Shown: positions 35,647 to 43,810 of the stretch, one piece after another
How positions within the stretch are numbered: the stretch's first letter is position 1
Layout: every line of letters begins with the position of its first letter
Source of the DNA: Planctomycetota bacterium
GTDB lineage: Bacteria > Planctomycetota > PLA2 > JAEUHO01
DNA length: 64,000 bases
NCBI GenBank assembly: GCA_029259775.1
Contig: JAJDEN010000005.1
Location: 124,001 to 188,000, forward strand
Reading direction: 5' to 3'
Made by a program: the position numbers and the translations under genes
The notes under the pieces: generated by a model
The model's input: only the letters and a program-made list of their open reading frames with translations
What the model was told of the DNA's origin: nothing
Databases searched by the model: none

Positions 35647-35818
35647 GAGCCTGTCCCCGAATGTCCGTCGCGAGCGTTTCGAGACCGAAGCGAGAGCGGG
35701 CGGACGTTCGATTTCGTACCGGAGGCGGGCTTCCTGCCCATTGAGGATGCGACATCGGATGGGCGTCGCTCGTAGCTCGTGGATCGGAAGGCGCAGCAGG
35801 GCATTCGGGGACAGGCTC
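35647..35818. mobile_element. 172-bp MITE with perfect 17-bp terminal inverted repeats
   Basis: The left end GAGCCTGTCCCCGAATG (35647-35663) is the exact reverse complement of the right end (35802-35818). CTAG flanks both sides (35643-35646 and 35819-35822), a 4-base target duplication of the YTAR type used by IS5-like elements. No transposase is encoded, so it depends on one elsewhere. The right CTAG contains the TAG stop codon of lolD, so the element lies immediately behind that gene without disrupting it. Confidence 0.85.
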
Positions 35819-36646
35819 CTAGCTGTCGAGCGCGACCTCTTCGACGAGGTCGAGGTCCTTGCCCTCCACGATGCGCCCGCGCTCGAGGTGGACGACGCGG
35901 TGGGCGTGCGAGGCCAGCTTCGCGTCGTGCGTCACGATCACCATCGTCTGGTTCTGCTCCTCGTTCAGGCCCCAGAGCAGGTCGCGTACGTCTTCGGCGG
36001 TCTTGCCGTCCAGGTTGCCCGTCGGTTCGTCGCAGAAGAGGAAGCGCGGTTCGTTCTGGAGCGCGCGCGCGATCGCCACGCGCTGGCGCTCACCGCCGGA
36101 GAGCTGGCGCGGACGGTGCTTGGCCCGCGGCGTGAGCGACACGAGGTCGAGCAGCGCACGGGCGCGCTCCGTCGCGTGCTTCTTCTCCTGCCGCCAGGCC
36201 ATCGGCCCGTACTGGATCATCGAAGGCATGAGCACGTTCTCGAAGGCGGTGAGCTCCGGCAACAGGTGATAGAACTGGAACACGAAGCCCATGACCTGGT
36301 TGCGCAGGCGTGCGCGCTCCTGGGCATTGAGCGTCGATCGATCGACACCGTCGAACATGATGCGGCCCTGGTCGGGCTTGTCGAGCCAGCCGAGGACGTG
36401 CAGCAGGGTGCTCTTGCCGCAGCCGCTCTTGCCAAGGATGGCGAGGATCTCTCCCTCGCGCACCTGCATGTCCACGCCGCGCAGGACCTCGAGCTTCTCA
36501 CCGCCGACCTTGTAGCTCTTGTGCAGGCCGGTCGCGTGAAGCAGCAGCTTGCGGTTGTCCACCACCGCCGCCGCCGCCCCCCCCTCCGGCACGCCGTCCT
36601 GCATGCCGTCCTGCATGTCGTCCTGCATGTCGTTCGCCTCACTCAT
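35819..36646 (-). CDS. lolD: Lipoprotein-release ABC transporter ATPase LolD
   Basis: 275 residues. Walker A GKSGCGKST (72-80), signature LSGGERQRV (182-190), Walker B FLFCDEPTG (202-210) and the switch His (IVTHD) are intact. The LolD/MacB-like group is supported by its partner, the LolC/E permease directly upstream. LolD powers extraction of lipoproteins from the inner membrane. The start at 36646 overlaps the permease stop by 8 bases. The N-terminal 20 residues carry a short repeat (MQDDMQDGMQDG) from a 12-base DNA repeat. The stop codon TAG is part of the target duplication of the adjoining MITE. Confidence 0.88.
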   Translation of the reverse strand: MSEANDMQDDMQDGMQDGVPEGGAAAAVVDNRKLLLHATGLHKSYKVGGEKLEVLRGVDMQVREGEILAILGKSGCGKSTLLHVLGWLDKPDQGRIMFDGVDRSTLNAQERARLRNQVMGFVFQFYHLLPELTAFENVLMPSMIQYGPMAWRQEKKHATERARALLDLVSLTPRAKHRPRQLSGGERQRVAIARALQNEPRFLFCDEPTGNLDGKTAEDVRDLLWGLNEEQNQTMVIVTHDAKLASHAHRVVHLERGRIVEGKDLDLVEEVALDS

Positions 36647-38036
36647 AGCGCAGCGCCGCAATGGGGTCGAGACGGGACGCACGCAACGCCGGCAGGAGTC
36701 CGGCGACGAAGGCGACGATGACGCTGCCGCCCATGATCATGAGTACCGACGGCCAGTCCCAGACCGTCGGGATGCTGCGGAAGTGGTAGATGTTCGGCGG
36801 GAAGATGTCGATGCCGAACGCACTCTTGAGGAAGTCCTTCACGCCGTCGACGTTGGCCGTGAACCACGCTCCGAGCGCGAGGCCGGACAGCGAACCGAGG
36901 ATCCCGATCAGCAGGCCGTTCCAGAGGAAGATCGAGAGAATGCCGCTACGACCCGCACCGAGCGCCGCGACGATGCCGATGTCGCGTGTCTTCTCGACGA
37001 CGGTGAGCGTGAGCGTGGCGAGGATGATGAATCCCCCCAGCAGCACGATGAACGACAGGACGATCACCAAGAGCACCTTCTCCTGGTTCACGGCGCGGAG
37101 GAAGTTGGCCTTCTGGTCCTCCCAGGTCTCGACGACGAACTTGTCGCCGAAGACGCCGATCATCGTCTTCTTGATCGAGTCGGCCTGCTCGTAGTCGCTG
37201 AGGCGGACGTTGGCCTGCAAGTACTCGTGCGCGACATCGCCCATCTCGCGGACCGCCCCGATTCCCAAGTACATGCGCGTATTGTCTTCCACGGCATCGT
37301 GGGCGTCGTAGACCCCGCTGATGATCAGGTTCTTCGAGTTCGTGGAGAATCGCCGCTCCCCGCCCTCGCTCTTCTGGACACCGTAGACGATCCGCACTTC
37401 CTGGCCGATGAGGGACGTGGCGGCGGCGCGCATCGCGTCCCCCCGCAGGGGCTCGCCCGTCACATCGTCACGCATCGCGCCGTAGGGATGCACGACTTCG
37501 CCGTCCGCGCCGCGGGTGCCCAAGCCGAAGTTCTCGGCGAACGTGCGGCTCACCAGACACGTGGTCTTCTCGAACTCGACCGCGGTGGGGTGGAAGAATG
37601 GATCCTTCGGATCGAACACGGCAAGCAGGTAGCTCTCCAGCTCCGTCACGACGCGCTCTCGTTGCCAGTCGATGCCGATGGCCAGCATCTGATGCAACGC
37701 CATGCCGTCCATCGCGACGACCGTGCGCTTCCGGCTCCGGTACTCGTGGAACACCGGCAGGTGCACCTGCGGTGCGGCCGCCTCGACCGCTCCGATGTCG
37801 CGCTTCAGGCCCTGCTCCAGCACGGTGAAGGCCGGCAGCTTGTCGGCCCCGACGGTCGGCGTGAGGATGATGTGCGACAGGCTCCCGCGCACGGTGCGCT
37901 TCACGCGCGCCTGGAAGCCGTCCATGATCGACACGACGACGATCAACACGGCCACGCCCGCCATGACGCCACCGATCGAGATCAGGTTGACGAGCCGGCT
38001 GCGCAGGTAGCGAAGGGCCAGGAAGAGGCGATACAC
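36639..38036 (-). CDS. lolC: Lipoprotein-release permease LolC/LolE
   Basis: 465 residues. FtsX-like permease with one N-terminal membrane helix (LVNLISIGGVMAGVAVLIVVVSIMDGF), a large periplasmic domain (about 50-320) and three C-terminal helices (VLLVIVLSFIVLLGGFIILATLTLTVVEKTRDIGIVAALGA, GLLIGILGSLSGLALGAWF, VLMIMGGSVIVAFVAGLLPALRASRLDPIAALRYE). This is the LolCE layout. Only one permease gene is present, so it may act as a homodimer or be the sole LolC/E type protein. The start is a GTG at 38036. It is coupled to lolD by overlap. Confidence 0.85.
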   Translation of the reverse strand: MYRLFLALRYLRSRLVNLISIGGVMAGVAVLIVVVSIMDGFQARVKRTVRGSLSHIILTPTVGADKLPAFTVLEQGLKRDIGAVEAAAPQVHLPVFHEYRSRKRTVVAMDGMALHQMLAIGIDWQRERVVTELESYLLAVFDPKDPFFHPTAVEFEKTTCLVSRTFAENFGLGTRGADGEVVHPYGAMRDDVTGEPLRGDAMRAAATSLIGQEVRIVYGVQKSEGGERRFSTNSKNLIISGVYDAHDAVEDNTRMYLGIGAVREMGDVAHEYLQANVRLSDYEQADSIKKTMIGVFGDKFVVETWEDQKANFLRAVNQEKVLLVIVLSFIVLLGGFIILATLTLTVVEKTRDIGIVAALGAGRSGILSIFLWNGLLIGILGSLSGLALGAWFTANVDGVKDFLKSAFGIDIFPPNIYHFRSIPTVWDWPSVLMIMGGSVIVAFVAGLLPALRASRLDPIAALRYE

Positions 38037-38177
38037 GTAGGCTCCGCGGGGCGTAGTACGGCGTACGAAGCGCCATTCCTACCCCACCTTGGTCATCGGT
38101 CCACCCTAGGCAGGTCACCAGCGCATTTCGCGCCAGAACCTCCGTGCTTCACGGCCGAGCCGAAGCCCGCGCCCGAG

Positions 38178-39419
38178 CTACTTCTTGGCGTCGTGCTCGA
38201 GCTTCTTGAGCGAGCCGATCATCTGCAGGTACTCGTCGTCGGGCAGTTCCCGACGCCCGATGATCGTCACACTGACACCCGGCAGATCGTCGCGGCGCAA
38301 GACGATGCGGCACGTGTCGCGGCGCATGCGGATGACGGCGCCGTCCTGCTTCAGATCGAGCGCCTCGGCAGGCAGACCGGGGCAGGCCTGGGGGTCGTCG
38401 TCTTCGGGCATGCCGGCACTGAGCGCCTCGATCACGTTCATGTCGGCTCGCGGAGCGACCCCCACCGAGATCAAGGCGAGCCCGTCGGAGTACAACTGGC
38501 TGACCAATTGTACCGTCGTTGCCTCGGGGGCCGTCTCGCCGGGCTTCACGGCCGCGGGCAGGGCGCCCGTGATCGAGGCGTCACGCACGCTGTAGGTGGA
38601 GCGCACGAGCACGAAACCGGGCGGCATGTAGGTAGGCTGGTACACGTCGAACGGTGCCTGGTTGCAGGCCTTCCGCAGCGTCGCCTCGGGGTCGCCACCG
38701 ATCGACGGCGCTTCGCTCACGAAGCGCTCGGCTTTGTCCAGCTCGGCCGTCGTCGGATCCCAGAGCCCCGTGTCGGTCGAGATCTGCCGCACGCGCCGGA
38801 GGAGGTGGCCGCCGCGCGAGCGGTCCTCGATCTGGACCACCTCGCGACCGACGACGTTGAACCAGGCAATGCGTTCCGTCAGGCCGTCTTCGTCGTTGCT
38901 GGGCCCCCAGTGGACGCGGTAGGTGTCCATCGGCTCCCTGCCGTCGCCGAGCGGCAGCTCCTCGCGGATGGGCCCCTCGGTACGTACGTAGTTGCTGAAG
39001 AACAGGTGCGCGGGTGCGCGGAAGAAGTGCCGCGCCACGAGCCACCGCGACACGACCAGCGACTTGAGCGTGCCCTTCGCCGGGTCCTCCGTCGGCAGCT
39101 GCGCGATGACGAAGACCTCGGCTTCCGTGGGATGCGGAGCGATGTAGCTCGTGTAGACGCAGTTGAGTGACTTCGTCTCCCATGTCCCGCTCGTCGGCCC
39201 GGCGCGGAGGAACTTGCCCAGGCGGCCGGTCCACTTGTCGGCCGTGCGCCCGTTGGGGTGGGGCGTGCGCGTCTGGTGCGCTTCGAGGCGCTCATTGCGT
39301 CCCTGAAGCCAGAGATAGCCGCCGAGGGCGATGGCGAGCAGGACGACCGAGAACACGACTGCGCCGAGCGTGTTGCCCTGCTCGGCGTGCGGGCGGGTGG
39401 GGCGATGGAACGTCACCAT
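38178..39419 (-). CDS. Membrane-anchored protein with RseB/MucB-like region
   Basis: 413 residues. One N-terminal helix (AVVFSVVLLAIALGGYLWLQ) leaves the rest in the periplasm. The segment TYRVHWGPSNDEDGLTERIAWFNVVGREVVQIEDRSRGG and the later QPTYMPPGFVLVRSTYSVRDA...TTVQLVSQLYSDGLALISVGV recall the two lobes of RseB/MucB, which sense envelope lipids and protect an anti-sigma factor. The similarity is by pattern only. The next gene upstream on the same strand encodes a small single-helix protein that could be the anti-sigma partner. A leaderless TAGGAT box and a 15-base tandem repeat lie directly upstream. Confidence 0.45.
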   Translation of the reverse strand: MVTFHRPTRPHAEQGNTLGAVVFSVVLLAIALGGYLWLQGRNERLEAHQTRTPHPNGRTADKWTGRLGKFLRAGPTSGTWETKSLNCVYTSYIAPHPTEAEVFVIAQLPTEDPAKGTLKSLVVSRWLVARHFFRAPAHLFFSNYVRTEGPIREELPLGDGREPMDTYRVHWGPSNDEDGLTERIAWFNVVGREVVQIEDRSRGGHLLRRVRQISTDTGLWDPTTAELDKAERFVSEAPSIGGDPEATLRKACNQAPFDVYQPTYMPPGFVLVRSTYSVRDASITGALPAAVKPGETAPEATTVQLVSQLYSDGLALISVGVAPRADMNVIEALSAGMPEDDDPQACPGLPAEALDLKQDGAVIRMRRDTCRIVLRRDDLPGVSVTIIGRRELPDDEYLQMIGSLKKLEHDAKK

Positions 39420-39431
39420 GCCTGCATCCTA
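39420..39431 (-). promoter_or_regulatory. Leaderless -10 box for gene at 39419
   Basis: Minus-strand TAGGAT (39426-39431), 6 bases, then ATG (39419). The 15-base tandem repeats start just beyond the expected -35 position. Confidence 0.5.
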
Positions 39432-39442
39432 CGCGTCGATCG

Positions 39443-39512
39443 TCTGACGAGAGAGTGCCTGACGAAAGAGTGTCTGACGAAAGAGTGTCTGGCGAAAGAG
39501 TGTCTGGCGAAG
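39443..39512. repeat. 15-bp tandem repeat, about five copies
   Basis: The unit is CTGACGAAAGAGTGT with one or two substitutions per copy (GAGAGAGTGC in the first, CTGGCGAAAGAGTGT in later ones). It lies directly upstream of the -35/-10 region of the RseB-like gene on the minus strand. Copy number could vary between strains, changing promoter spacing or regulator binding. Confidence 0.7.
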
Positions 39513-39578
39513 AGCGGCTCTCGGGAAGCTCGCGCTCGCGCGAGGCCTCGCACAGGCGAGGAAGCCGTCACGTGACGC

Positions 39579-40001
39579 CTACCGGCCCCAGTCCGCGATG
39601 AGGTGGCCGTGGGCCAAGCCCACGTCGTCGAAGGTCTCGACCTCGTGGAACAGCGTCATGCGGCTGTCGTCCACGATCGTGAGATCTTCCATGCTGGAAG
39701 CCGCCGCCGAGATCGGCGCGGGGGTGGCGACCGGGTCGCTCAGCTCGACGTAGGCCGCCGCGCCCAGCGCCAGGAAGAGCAGCGCCGCGCTGGCGACGCC
39801 CCAGGCGCCCAGGGGGATCAGGCGCAGGAGGCCTCCACGGCTCGCCTCAAGGCGATTCGGCGCCGTACGGCTGCGAATCGAGGAGAGGACACCAAGAGGC
39901 GCATCGGGTCGCTCGAGCTTCTCAAACCACGCTGCGACGCCCATTTCATGGGGTTCAAGGTCGCTGGGGCGGCGAGCATGGCGCGAACGATCGTCGCTCA
40001 T
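39579..40001 (-). CDS. Small single-pass membrane protein, possible anti-sigma factor
   Basis: 140 residues from ATG 40001 (MSDDRSRHARR). A cytoplasmic-looking N-terminal half (LEPHEMGVAAWFEKLERPDAPLGVLSSIRSRTAPNRLEASRGG) is followed by one helix (LIPLGAWGVASAALLFLALGAAAYVEL) and a short periplasmic tail. This layout and its place before the RseB-like gene suggest an RseA-like anti-sigma factor, but no zinc-finger motif is seen and no sigma gene adjoins it. AGGA precedes the start by 7 bases. Confidence 0.45.
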   Translation of the reverse strand: MSDDRSRHARRPSDLEPHEMGVAAWFEKLERPDAPLGVLSSIRSRTAPNRLEASRGGLLRLIPLGAWGVASAALLFLALGAAAYVELSDPVATPAPISAAASSMEDLTIVDDSRMTLFHEVETFDDVGLAHGHLIADWGR

Positions 40002-40322
40002 CGGCTGTTCCTGAAAAGGTTCATCGGCTGTTCGAGAAAACGAGCGGCGGTTCCCAAACGGGCTAGGTCGAGGCCAAAGGCAGTCCGTGGGCTCTTGGAT
40101 TACGCCGGCGCGAACGAGCATGTTCCGTCGAGGACGCCTGCCTCGACCCCGGAATTCGCATTCCTGGAACGGGCCGAAAGCCGCATTTCTTGACCCGACC
40201 CAGGTCGGATCTACTCTCCGCGGTTCGTCCCGGAATCGCCGGGGCGAACGGATCGCCCGGGACCTATCCGTGCAGGCCGACTCGGCCCGCCCGCGACGTC
40301 CCGCCTAGTAGGAGGAACCACC
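40002..40322. other. Divergent regulatory region, 321 bases
   Basis: Between the small membrane protein and rplC. A 13-base direct repeat (GAACAGCCGATGA on the minus strand) straddles the start of the left gene. The rplC promoter lies at 40190-40217 and leaves a leader of about 100 bases. No other gene is supported. Confidence 0.5.
40190..40217 (+). promoter_or_regulatory. rplC promoter
   Basis: TTGACC (40190-40195), 16-base spacer, TACTCT (40212-40217). This is one of the best sigma-70-like promoters in the window. The roughly 100-base leader that follows could carry translational control. A GGAGGA ribosome-binding site stands about 6 bases before the ATG. Confidence 0.6.
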
Positions 40323-40982
40323 ATGGCGACCATCATCAGCAAGGGCATTCTGGGCAAGAAGATCGGGATGACCCGCATCTTCACCGAAGAGGGCTTGGCC
40401 ATCGCCTGCACGCTCGTCGAGGCCGGTCCCTGCACCGTCGTGCAGCGCAAGACCGAAGCAGCCGACGGCTACGAGGCGGTCCAGATCGCGTACCAGCCCA
40501 AGCGCGACAAGCTCATCACGAAGCCGATGGCCGGCCACTTCAAGAAGGCCGGCACCGAGTCCTTCCGCCACGTGCGCGAAGTGCGCCTGCTGGATGGCGA
40601 CGACGCTCCCGAGATCGGCGCCAGGCTCACCTGCGACATGTTCGAGGACGGCGATTTCGTCGACCTGATCGGCACGTCGAAGGGTCGCGGCTTCACGGGC
40701 GTGGTCAAGCGCCATCACTTCAAGACGCTCAAGGAGTCGCACGGTGGTCACTTCTTCGTGCGTCACGCCGGCTCGATCGGTAGCCGCAAGCCGCAGCACA
40801 CGTTGCCCGGCACGCGCATGGCCGGCCAGCACGGCAACAAGCGCTGCACCATGCAGAACGTCGAGGTCCTCCGCGTCGACGCGGAGAAGAACCTGCTCTA
40901 CATCAAGGGCGGTGTCCCCGGCGCGCCGAACAGCCTCGTCCTGATCCGTCAGGCGAAGAAGAAGTCGAAGAAGAAGTCGTAG
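40323..40982 (+). CDS. rplC: 50S ribosomal protein L3
   Basis: 219 residues, normal length. N-terminal ILGKKIGMTRIFTEEG, central GTSKGRGFTGVVKRHHF and GSIGSRKPQHTLPGTRMAGQHGNKR, and the Lys-rich end match L3, which lies near the peptidyl-transferase centre. In most bacteria rplC sits in the S10 operon between rpsJ and rplD. Here neither is adjacent: upstream is a divergent small membrane protein, downstream a convergent unknown gene, and the gene has its own promoter. The rest of the operon must be elsewhere, or this is a second copy. Confidence 0.95.
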   Translation: MATIISKGILGKKIGMTRIFTEEGLAIACTLVEAGPCTVVQRKTEAADGYEAVQIAYQPKRDKLITKPMAGHFKKAGTESFRHVREVRLLDGDDAPEIGARLTCDMFEDGDFVDLIGTSKGRGFTGVVKRHHFKTLKESHGGHFFVRHAGSIGSRKPQHTLPGTRMAGQHGNKRCTMQNVEVLRVDAEKNLLYIKGGVPGAPNSLVLIRQAKKKSKKKS

Positions 40983-40983
40983 T

Positions 40984-41037
40984 CCACGTTCTTCTTCGCC
41001 ACGACGGTTTTTCGATCCCAGGTGTGCGGTCAGGGAC
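40984..41037 (+). terminator. Possible rplC terminator
   Basis: After the stop, GTCGTAG...CACGACGG can fold into a loose stem, followed by GTTTTTC. An alternative stem pairs GAAGAAG with CTTCTTC. A T-run is visible but the stem is weak. Confidence 0.35.
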
Positions 41038-41048
41038 TTCGCCTGCGA

Positions 41049-41573
41049 CTAGACGTCGCCGGCGAGAAGCCGGTTCTTCACGTAGTTCACGCCCTTCGTT
41101 GACAGCTTCCACGCGCCGTCCCCGTCGTGTTCCAAGAAGCGCTTGGACGACGTCAGTACAGCAAGGCGCTCGTCCAACTCGTCGGGCGGGTCCTGGTGGA
41201 GCGTGCGAAAGAACGCGACGACCTCGGCAATGTTCCAACGCTCACGCTTCTCGTAGTTCCACACATAGAACGCGAACGCCATGATCCGTTGGTCGACGGT
41301 CTCGGCCCGCGCGCCTACCTGGGCCGTGAACTGCGCGAAGCGCTCGGGCGCCGCGGGCGTCCACAGGCGTGCAGGAGCCGGGATGGTCTCGCCCGGCTCC
41401 AGGCCCGGCACCTCGCCCTGGGCCTCGCCGGCGGGCGGGCGTGCGGGTCCGGTCCCCTCCGCCGCCCCCAAGGACGTCAGCAGCGGGGCGATGACCCGGT
41501 CATGGAACGCGAGAGAACCCGCGTACTCGATGCGCAGGTCGCCAATGGCAAGGCGGATGCGGACGCGAGGCAT
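41049..41573 (-). CDS. Unknown protein with winged-helix-like C-terminus
   Basis: 174 residues from ATG 41573 (MPRVRIRLAIGDLRIEYAG). The N-terminus RIRLAIGDLRIEYAGSLAFHDRVIAPLLTSLG forms a short beta-alpha unit. A Pro/Gly linker leads to a helical part (RAETVDQRIMAFAFYVWNYEKRERWNIAEVVAFFRTL) and a C-terminal segment (ERLAVLTSSKRFLEHDGDGAWKLSTKGVNYVKNRLL) that has the helix-strand-strand look of a winged helix. Similar 'IxIGDxxIEYxG' N-termini occur in uncharacterised archaeal and bacterial proteins. It is convergent with rplC. Function unknown. Confidence 0.5.
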   Translation of the reverse strand: MPRVRIRLAIGDLRIEYAGSLAFHDRVIAPLLTSLGAAEGTGPARPPAGEAQGEVPGLEPGETIPAPARLWTPAAPERFAQFTAQVGARAETVDQRIMAFAFYVWNYEKRERWNIAEVVAFFRTLHQDPPDELDERLAVLTSSKRFLEHDGDGAWKLSTKGVNYVKNRLLAGDV

Positions 41574-41931
41574 GCGTCGTGCTCCATGGGACGGCCGCTC
41601 ATCCTCGAGCAACGCCGCCCCTCCCGGGGATGGCATCGTCGGGCGCGGCCCCGTTGGACCGGGCGAAGGGATCTAGCAGGACCCGCAACATAGCGACGAG
41701 GGCCGTGGCGGTCCACGCTCTGGAAACCTTGTTTCCATCCAGCCGGCTTCGTGTCGGGCACTGTCCGTGACCGCCTGCACAAGTCAATCTTCGAAAATCA
41801 GCCCAACTGATTGCAATCCAAACGGTTACACCGTTCTGACCCTGCCGTGCCACTACCCTCATCCTTGCAATTCGCGGGCGGGCGCAGGATCCTGCCCGCC
41901 CAACGAGAGTCGCGCGGAGACACTTGCCTCG
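41574..41931. other. Divergent intergenic region with palindromes, 358 bases
   Basis: Noticeably richer in A+T than its surroundings between about 41690 and 41880. It holds a perfect palindrome AACGGT-TAC-ACCGTT (41821-41835), a TACCCT -10-like box (41854-41859) and a longer imperfect dyad centred on CAGGATCCTG (41876-41901). The first palindrome overlaps the -35 position of that promoter, as an operator would. Confidence 0.5.
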
Positions 41932-42789
41932 ATGCGGAATCTGCCCTGGCCCGAAATGCCGTCCAAGGAGACGTCCGGAAAGAGCATCCGGGAGGTCCTG
42001 GACTACCTCTGCTGGATCGCTCGTGAGATGCGCCAGCTGGGCTTCCATTCCGGTAGCGACCGTGATGCGTGGTGCCGCAAGGTCCACACTGCCTATGCCG
42101 CCCTCTTCGTTCCCATGGTGCCCGGTCACGGTGACCCCTATCCGCCGGACGTCCCGCCCGCCCGCAACCCGGGCATCTGGCCGGACATCCCGTCAGCCGT
42201 CATCCCGGGGATGACGCTCCGCCATCAACTGTCCGTGATGGAAATGCAGGCTTTCGCTCTCCGGGCCCGCGTCTGGATCCACGCCCGGCCGCAAGAAGTT
42301 GCAGAGTGGGATCGCCGCCTGCGCATCGCGACGAAAGCTCTAGACCACGGTGAGCTCCTGCCCATGCCGGACGACGCGCGCACCGAGCCGTCGGAGCTCG
42401 TGTTGGAGCAGGCCGCCGCAGCCCAGAAGGCGCTGAAGGACCGCGCCCGCCGCCGCAGCCTCCAACTGCGGCGCCAGTTCGCGGCCTCCCGCAAGGAGAA
42501 GGCCGCCAAGAAGAAGGCGGCGGCCGCACCCAAGAAGAAGGCCGCACCCAAGAAGGCAGCCGTCAAGAAGAAGGTCGCGCCCAAGAAGGCAGCTGCAAAG
42601 AAAGCGGCGGTCAAGAAGGCCGTCAAGAAGAAGGGCGTCAAGAAGAAGGCCGTCAAGAAGAAGGCCGCCGCGAAGAAGGCTGTCAAGAAGAAGGCCGCGC
42701 CCAAGAAGGTCGCCGTCAAGAAGAAGAGCGCGAAGAAGAAGACGGCGCCCAAGAAGGCCGCCAAGAAGAGCGCGAAGAAGAGTTCCTAG
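41932..42789 (+). CDS. Protein with histone H1-like Lys/Ala/Pro C-terminal tail
   Basis: 285 residues. Residues 1-185 are a globular, Trp-rich part (SIREVLDYLCWIAREMRQLGFHSGSDRDAWCRKVHTAYAALFVPM) with no family I recognise. From about 187 to the end the sequence is almost only Lys, Ala, Val and Pro (KKKAAPKK, AAKKAAVKKAVKKK and so on), like eukaryotic H1 tails and bacterial HctB/AlgP-type proteins. It should bind nucleic acid and may compact DNA. The start at 41932 is the first ATG after a TACCCT box; GGAGA lies 11 bases upstream. The tail DNA is a degenerate AAGAAGGCC-type repeat prone to length change. Confidence 0.6.
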   Translation: MRNLPWPEMPSKETSGKSIREVLDYLCWIAREMRQLGFHSGSDRDAWCRKVHTAYAALFVPMVPGHGDPYPPDVPPARNPGIWPDIPSAVIPGMTLRHQLSVMEMQAFALRARVWIHARPQEVAEWDRRLRIATKALDHGELLPMPDDARTEPSELVLEQAAAAQKALKDRARRRSLQLRRQFAASRKEKAAKKKAAAAPKKKAAPKKAAVKKKVAPKKAAAKKAAVKKAVKKKGVKKKAVKKKAAAKKAVKKKAAPKKVAVKKKSAKKKTAPKKAAKKSAKKSS

Positions 42790-42834
42790 GTCCAGGGGAC
42801 CGCGCGACCTGCGCCAGTTCATGCAACATGCGGG

Positions 42835-43722
42835 CTAGGCCGCGTCGCATAGACGATCGAACTCGGTCTGCTGCAGCCGACGGCCGAACGCGAGACGCAG
42901 GAAGATGTCCTCGCCGGGTCCGTTGCCCACTTCGATCCCAGACACGTGGGCTGTCCCTTGCCACAGGCGGCGCGTGCCGGCAACGATCTCCAGCTCAGGC
43001 CATGCGCCGTAGTCCCCGGCAACGGCCTGGGCGACCTCGGCCAGATCAACCTGGCCTTCAAGCCAGGGTGCCGCGTGCTCCACTCGAACGCGAAGCAGGA
43101 TCGTGTTCAGCGTGAGTGACTCCGCCCCGCAGACGAGCGGCGTAACGCCATCCTTGGCGGTGGAGCTGACGACGACACGGAGCGCCTGCGCTGGACGTCG
43201 CTCGCTCGGCTTCGTGCGTACGTCGCTAGGTACACCGAAGAGCGACTCGACCTTTTCCTCGGTGAGTCCCGGATCGAGCTCAGCGCGCCCTTCATCGGCC
43301 CAGGAAGAATCCCGTCGAACCTCCGTGGCTTCCTCGGGCACGTCCTCCAGGACGAGATTGAGGTTCTGCGCCTCCCGGCTGGTGAGCGGCTCCTCGAAGA
43401 CACAGCCGAGGTCCAGCCGCGCACCGTCGTCCTCAGCCATGACCAGCCGCACGAGCCCGACCTTCTTCGCCATGCGACCCGCGCCTTGGCGGAGGCCCAG
43501 CTCCACGACGAACCGGGAACCGAGGCGCGTCTGGACCGTCGCCGCGGCCGTGGCGAGGTCTGCCGCCTCATCCATCTTCAGCACGCTGCGGTCGATGCGA
43601 ATGCGAACGCCCGTTAGGCTGATGTCTTCTGCCCCAGCCTTGAAGATCCCGCAGGCTCCACGAACCTGCACCGGTGCCGTAAATGGCACACGACGGGCGC
43701 GGCGGGCGGGTTCCTGGCTCAC
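42835..43722 (-). CDS. PilZ-domain protein, possible c-di-GMP receptor
   Basis: 295 residues, no signal peptide. The N-terminus carries the PilZ signature: RRARRVPF (7-14, the Arg motif) and DISLTG (33-38, the [DN]xSxxG motif). PilZ domains bind cyclic di-GMP. The rest includes MAKKVGLVRLVMAEDDGARLDLGCVFEEPLTSREAQNLN, which completes the barrel, and a C-terminal half of unknown fold that may be a second, degenerate barrel (LRLAFGRRLQQTEFDRL). The output is unknown. It converges with the Lys-rich protein gene. Confidence 0.7.
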   Translation of the reverse strand: MSQEPARRARRVPFTAPVQVRGACGIFKAGAEDISLTGVRIRIDRSVLKMDEAADLATAAATVQTRLGSRFVVELGLRQGAGRMAKKVGLVRLVMAEDDGARLDLGCVFEEPLTSREAQNLNLVLEDVPEEATEVRRDSSWADEGRAELDPGLTEEKVESLFGVPSDVRTKPSERRPAQALRVVVSSTAKDGVTPLVCGAESLTLNTILLRVRVEHAAPWLEGQVDLAEVAQAVAGDYGAWPELEIVAGTRRLWQGTAHVSGIEVGNGPGEDIFLRLAFGRRLQQTEFDRLCDAA

Positions 43723-43810
43723 GGGGGTCCTCGGCGCACGAAGCGTGCGCTCCCCCTATCGACCCATCCCGCGCGGCGGGTGAAGCCCGACCCGAGCCGT
43801 CGGGCCCTCG

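Noticed and set aside
36549..39170. Very long open frame antisense to lolC and the RseB-like gene
   Set aside because: Same GC shadow; the sequence is low-complexity in Arg, Asp, His and Val with no motifs.
39443..39512. Small coding frames through the 15-base repeat
   Set aside because: They exist only because the unit length is a multiple of three; they have no start context and lie in a promoter region.
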